DNA of 64,000 bases from Opisthocomus hoazin (taxonomy: Eukaryota; Chordata; Aves; Opisthocomiformes; Opisthocomidae). The notes under the pieces are model-generated. The model saw only the letters and a program-made list of their open reading frames with translations, ran no database searches and was not told where the DNA came from. Location: assembly GCF_030867145.1 (NCBI RefSeq), contig NC_134421.1, positions 31,503,979-31,567,978 of the forward strand, in the 5' to 3' direction. Both the position numbers and the translations under genes were made by a program. Positions 61,998-64,000 of this stretch are shown here, piece by piece; position 1 is the first letter of the stretch; every line of letters starts with the position of its first letter.

Positions 61998-64000
61998 CAT
62001 GTCTCATCATTGAAAATTACAGTAAGGAGATATAAATGGCAAAAACATTAAAAAAGTTGTTAAAGACCGGAGTTGAGGTGTCACAACCCACTTCAGTTCT
62101 TATCTGGAGGGCTTCAGGGTATCTCATATTCACACTGTTACAGGTTAGAAAGAAACTTTCATTATTAGCAAACTCTACCAGCATCTTCTGCTATTAACAC
62201 TTGTACCTTTTTCTTTGGTGCTATTATTGACCTTTACCAGACATAGGTCTAAAAGTCCAATTACTTGTGGTTAATGCACTACTGTACAGTAGTCTTTGAT
62301 TACAAGGGCCATGTACTCTTTCTCAAATAACACAACATTACGCAAGAGAATGACCTTGTTATTGTTAATCAGGACTGAAGAAGTCTACTCTTAAACGTGG
62401 TGCACTGAAATATTTGTGGGGAAATTTTGCTCAATCACATGAAAAGAAAGAAAGAAACATTTCAGAAGCATCTTACTTTTTGTTTTCTTTCTCTAAATTG
62501 CCGGGAGTCATTTCTCTAATAGAGTCCATTTAACCAAAGGATCATCATGCTTCAGTAGCTGTCCAAATATAGGAACAGAACAAATAATCTCATTGCTATG
62601 GTCTACTCTGACTAGGAGTGGGTGATGTGGAATGCTGACTAGGAATTTTGCATCTGAGTCTTTGCTGAATGTACCAACAAAAACATAGAGTACAAAGTGG
62701 TGTCAGCTTGTGAGTGGCAGTGAATAGTGGTTTGTGTTCTGGTTTCTTTATTTGCTTAACAAAACACAAACAATTAAGATCTTCAGACTGCTATAAGATA
62801 TGTTAGGTTCCAATGGTTAAAACAAAGAAAAAACCCATTTTTTTTCCAGACATTCAAATTTCTGTCTTAATTGGCTACATCTGGCTATGCCATTCAGGCA
62901 GAAACATATCTGAAAACACTTCTGTTTGCCTGCTGGTCACATTAGAGAATGTCTCTAAACAAGTAAAATGCTCTGTTTTTATGTTATTTAATACCTGGTA
63001 TCTCATAACATATATCCTTTACATTATCTTTGCAGTACTACCTCTGGATAAATATGCATAATGACTCACTTAAGACATCTCATGCAAAATGATTCTTGCT
63101 GAGATTTTGTGATTCAGTCACCTTTTTCTGGTCTATTATAGCTAATGATGGCTTGTGTTCTTTATGCTGCTTCTACTTTTCTATTTTTGGTTAGGTTACC
63201 AGAATATATACTTGACCCAATCCAGTAAAGGCCCAGTACAACTCTCATCCTTGATGGGAGAGGGGGTGTGTGGGTTGATGAACCTGTAGCATATCCAGTG
63301 TTTTAGTCTCCTGCCTAACACTGGGTTGTACTGAGAGACTTAGGTTCTGGCTGCTGACCTGAGATTTGTTTATGTTAATTGTAAAATAGAAGAACAGCCT
63401 TTGGTCAAAAGCTCTATCCCCCTCTTCTCCAGGAACCTAGCAAGTTATGTTCATTCCTTCGGGCCTAAGGAGACTTCAGGCTTTTACACAAGATGGAACA
63501 GTTTCAAGCATTTCTCTCAGTGATTAGGACACTGACAAACAAGATTAAAACCTTGTCAAACCAGGGAGAAGATTGCCCCTGGGCATACTGCATACACATG
63601 AGTGTACTAACTACTTGGTCATTATGGAAAAAAGACAGCTACAACTTGGACAGAGCACAGGTATGCAAGTCCAGAAGAGCATTTCAGACTGTGAGTCTTA
63701 ACCAGAAATACTTGCTTCCTGCAACTTGGAGATGAATCTCCAAATATTGCAAAAATATAGGACTTCACCTTTTATCTGGCTTAAGAAGTTCCCTAATCAG
63801 TATTTGGACAATTCTGCATCCTGCTCTGAAGTACCTCTTGCTCCCCATGTATGGATGCCTTTGTGCTCAGTTAGTGGAGTGGATTTAGATCTATGCCTTG
63901 TCTAGAACAAAATTAATTAGATAATGCGATGCTTAAGAGCCCTTTTGGTAGCCTCAAGTAATTTATCAAGATCCCAAATGCACTATGTGGCAGAGAACAC

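Larger units (their letters stand above)
57891..64000. other. Unique AT-rich non-coding stretch to the window end
   Basis: No gene or transposable element is recognised. Two local tandem duplications (59.5 and 61.97 kb) are listed separately. A stop-free 125-codon stretch at 61310-61684 directly after an acceptor-like site is discussed under findings. The segment near 58.25-58.4 kb is AT-rich with TAATTAAT-type homeodomain-like words, but nothing certain. Confidence 0.5.

Noticed and set aside
1..64000. Bacterial-type features: operons, ribosome binding sites, CRISPR arrays, prophage, rRNA or tRNA genes
   Set aside because: None is present. Coding density is near zero, and the CR1 elements and CpG island identify vertebrate nuclear DNA.

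Overview
The window reads as nuclear DNA of a bird, or at least of a sauropsid. The basis is four 5'-truncated CR1-type LINE 3' ends, recognised by their ORF2 C-terminal codons and their ATTCTATG/ATTCT-type tails, together with a retroviral solo LTR, pentamer and tetramer microsatellites, and no SINE that I can recognise. The DNA is AT-rich and CpG-poor, apart from one dense CpG island near 46.65-47.03 kb. I find no bacterial, phage, plasmid or CRISPR features. The open reading frames longer than 100 codons are about as many as chance would give in six frames over 64 kb. No protein-coding exon, tRNA, rRNA or known ncRNA could be identified with confidence. The best reading is intergenic or large-intron sequence with one candidate promoter.

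Layout. 1-45.6 kb is mostly unique AT-rich DNA with almost no recognisable young repeat. It holds homopolymer tracts, small tandem duplications, a stop-poor tract at 7.8-9.0 kb, a TATA/poly(A)-signal pair at 39.46 kb that could be an old LTR, and several exon-like segments with splice-like borders that I cannot tie to any family. 45.6-47.05 kb is the most structured part. It holds a complete 426-bp solo LTR on the minus strand (TG...CA ends, perfect 6-bp target duplication, CCAAT and TATA boxes, AATAAA). Twenty-four bases further on is a minus-strand CR1 3' end, and then a 390-bp CpG island carrying a CTCF-like motif. 47-51 kb holds a C17 tract and a (TTTTA)n array. 51.0-51.5 kb is a minus-strand CR1 whose 3' tail has grown into a roughly 20-copy AATAG array. 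54.7 and 55.3-55.7 kb are two plus-strand CR1 3' ends. 57.67-57.89 kb is a roughly 220-bp GGAA array with a G-quadruplex-capable edge. 57.9-64 kb is again unique sequence.

How it fits together. The only plausible regulatory hub is the CpG island. If it is a promoter, its gene could run in either direction, and most exons would lie outside the window or go unrecognised here. The LTR promoter, if active, would read toward lower coordinates, away from the island. All recognisable transposable-element insertions lie right of 45.6 kb, which is an uneven distribution. I saw no convincing undescribed biological system; the items worth checking are listed as findings.
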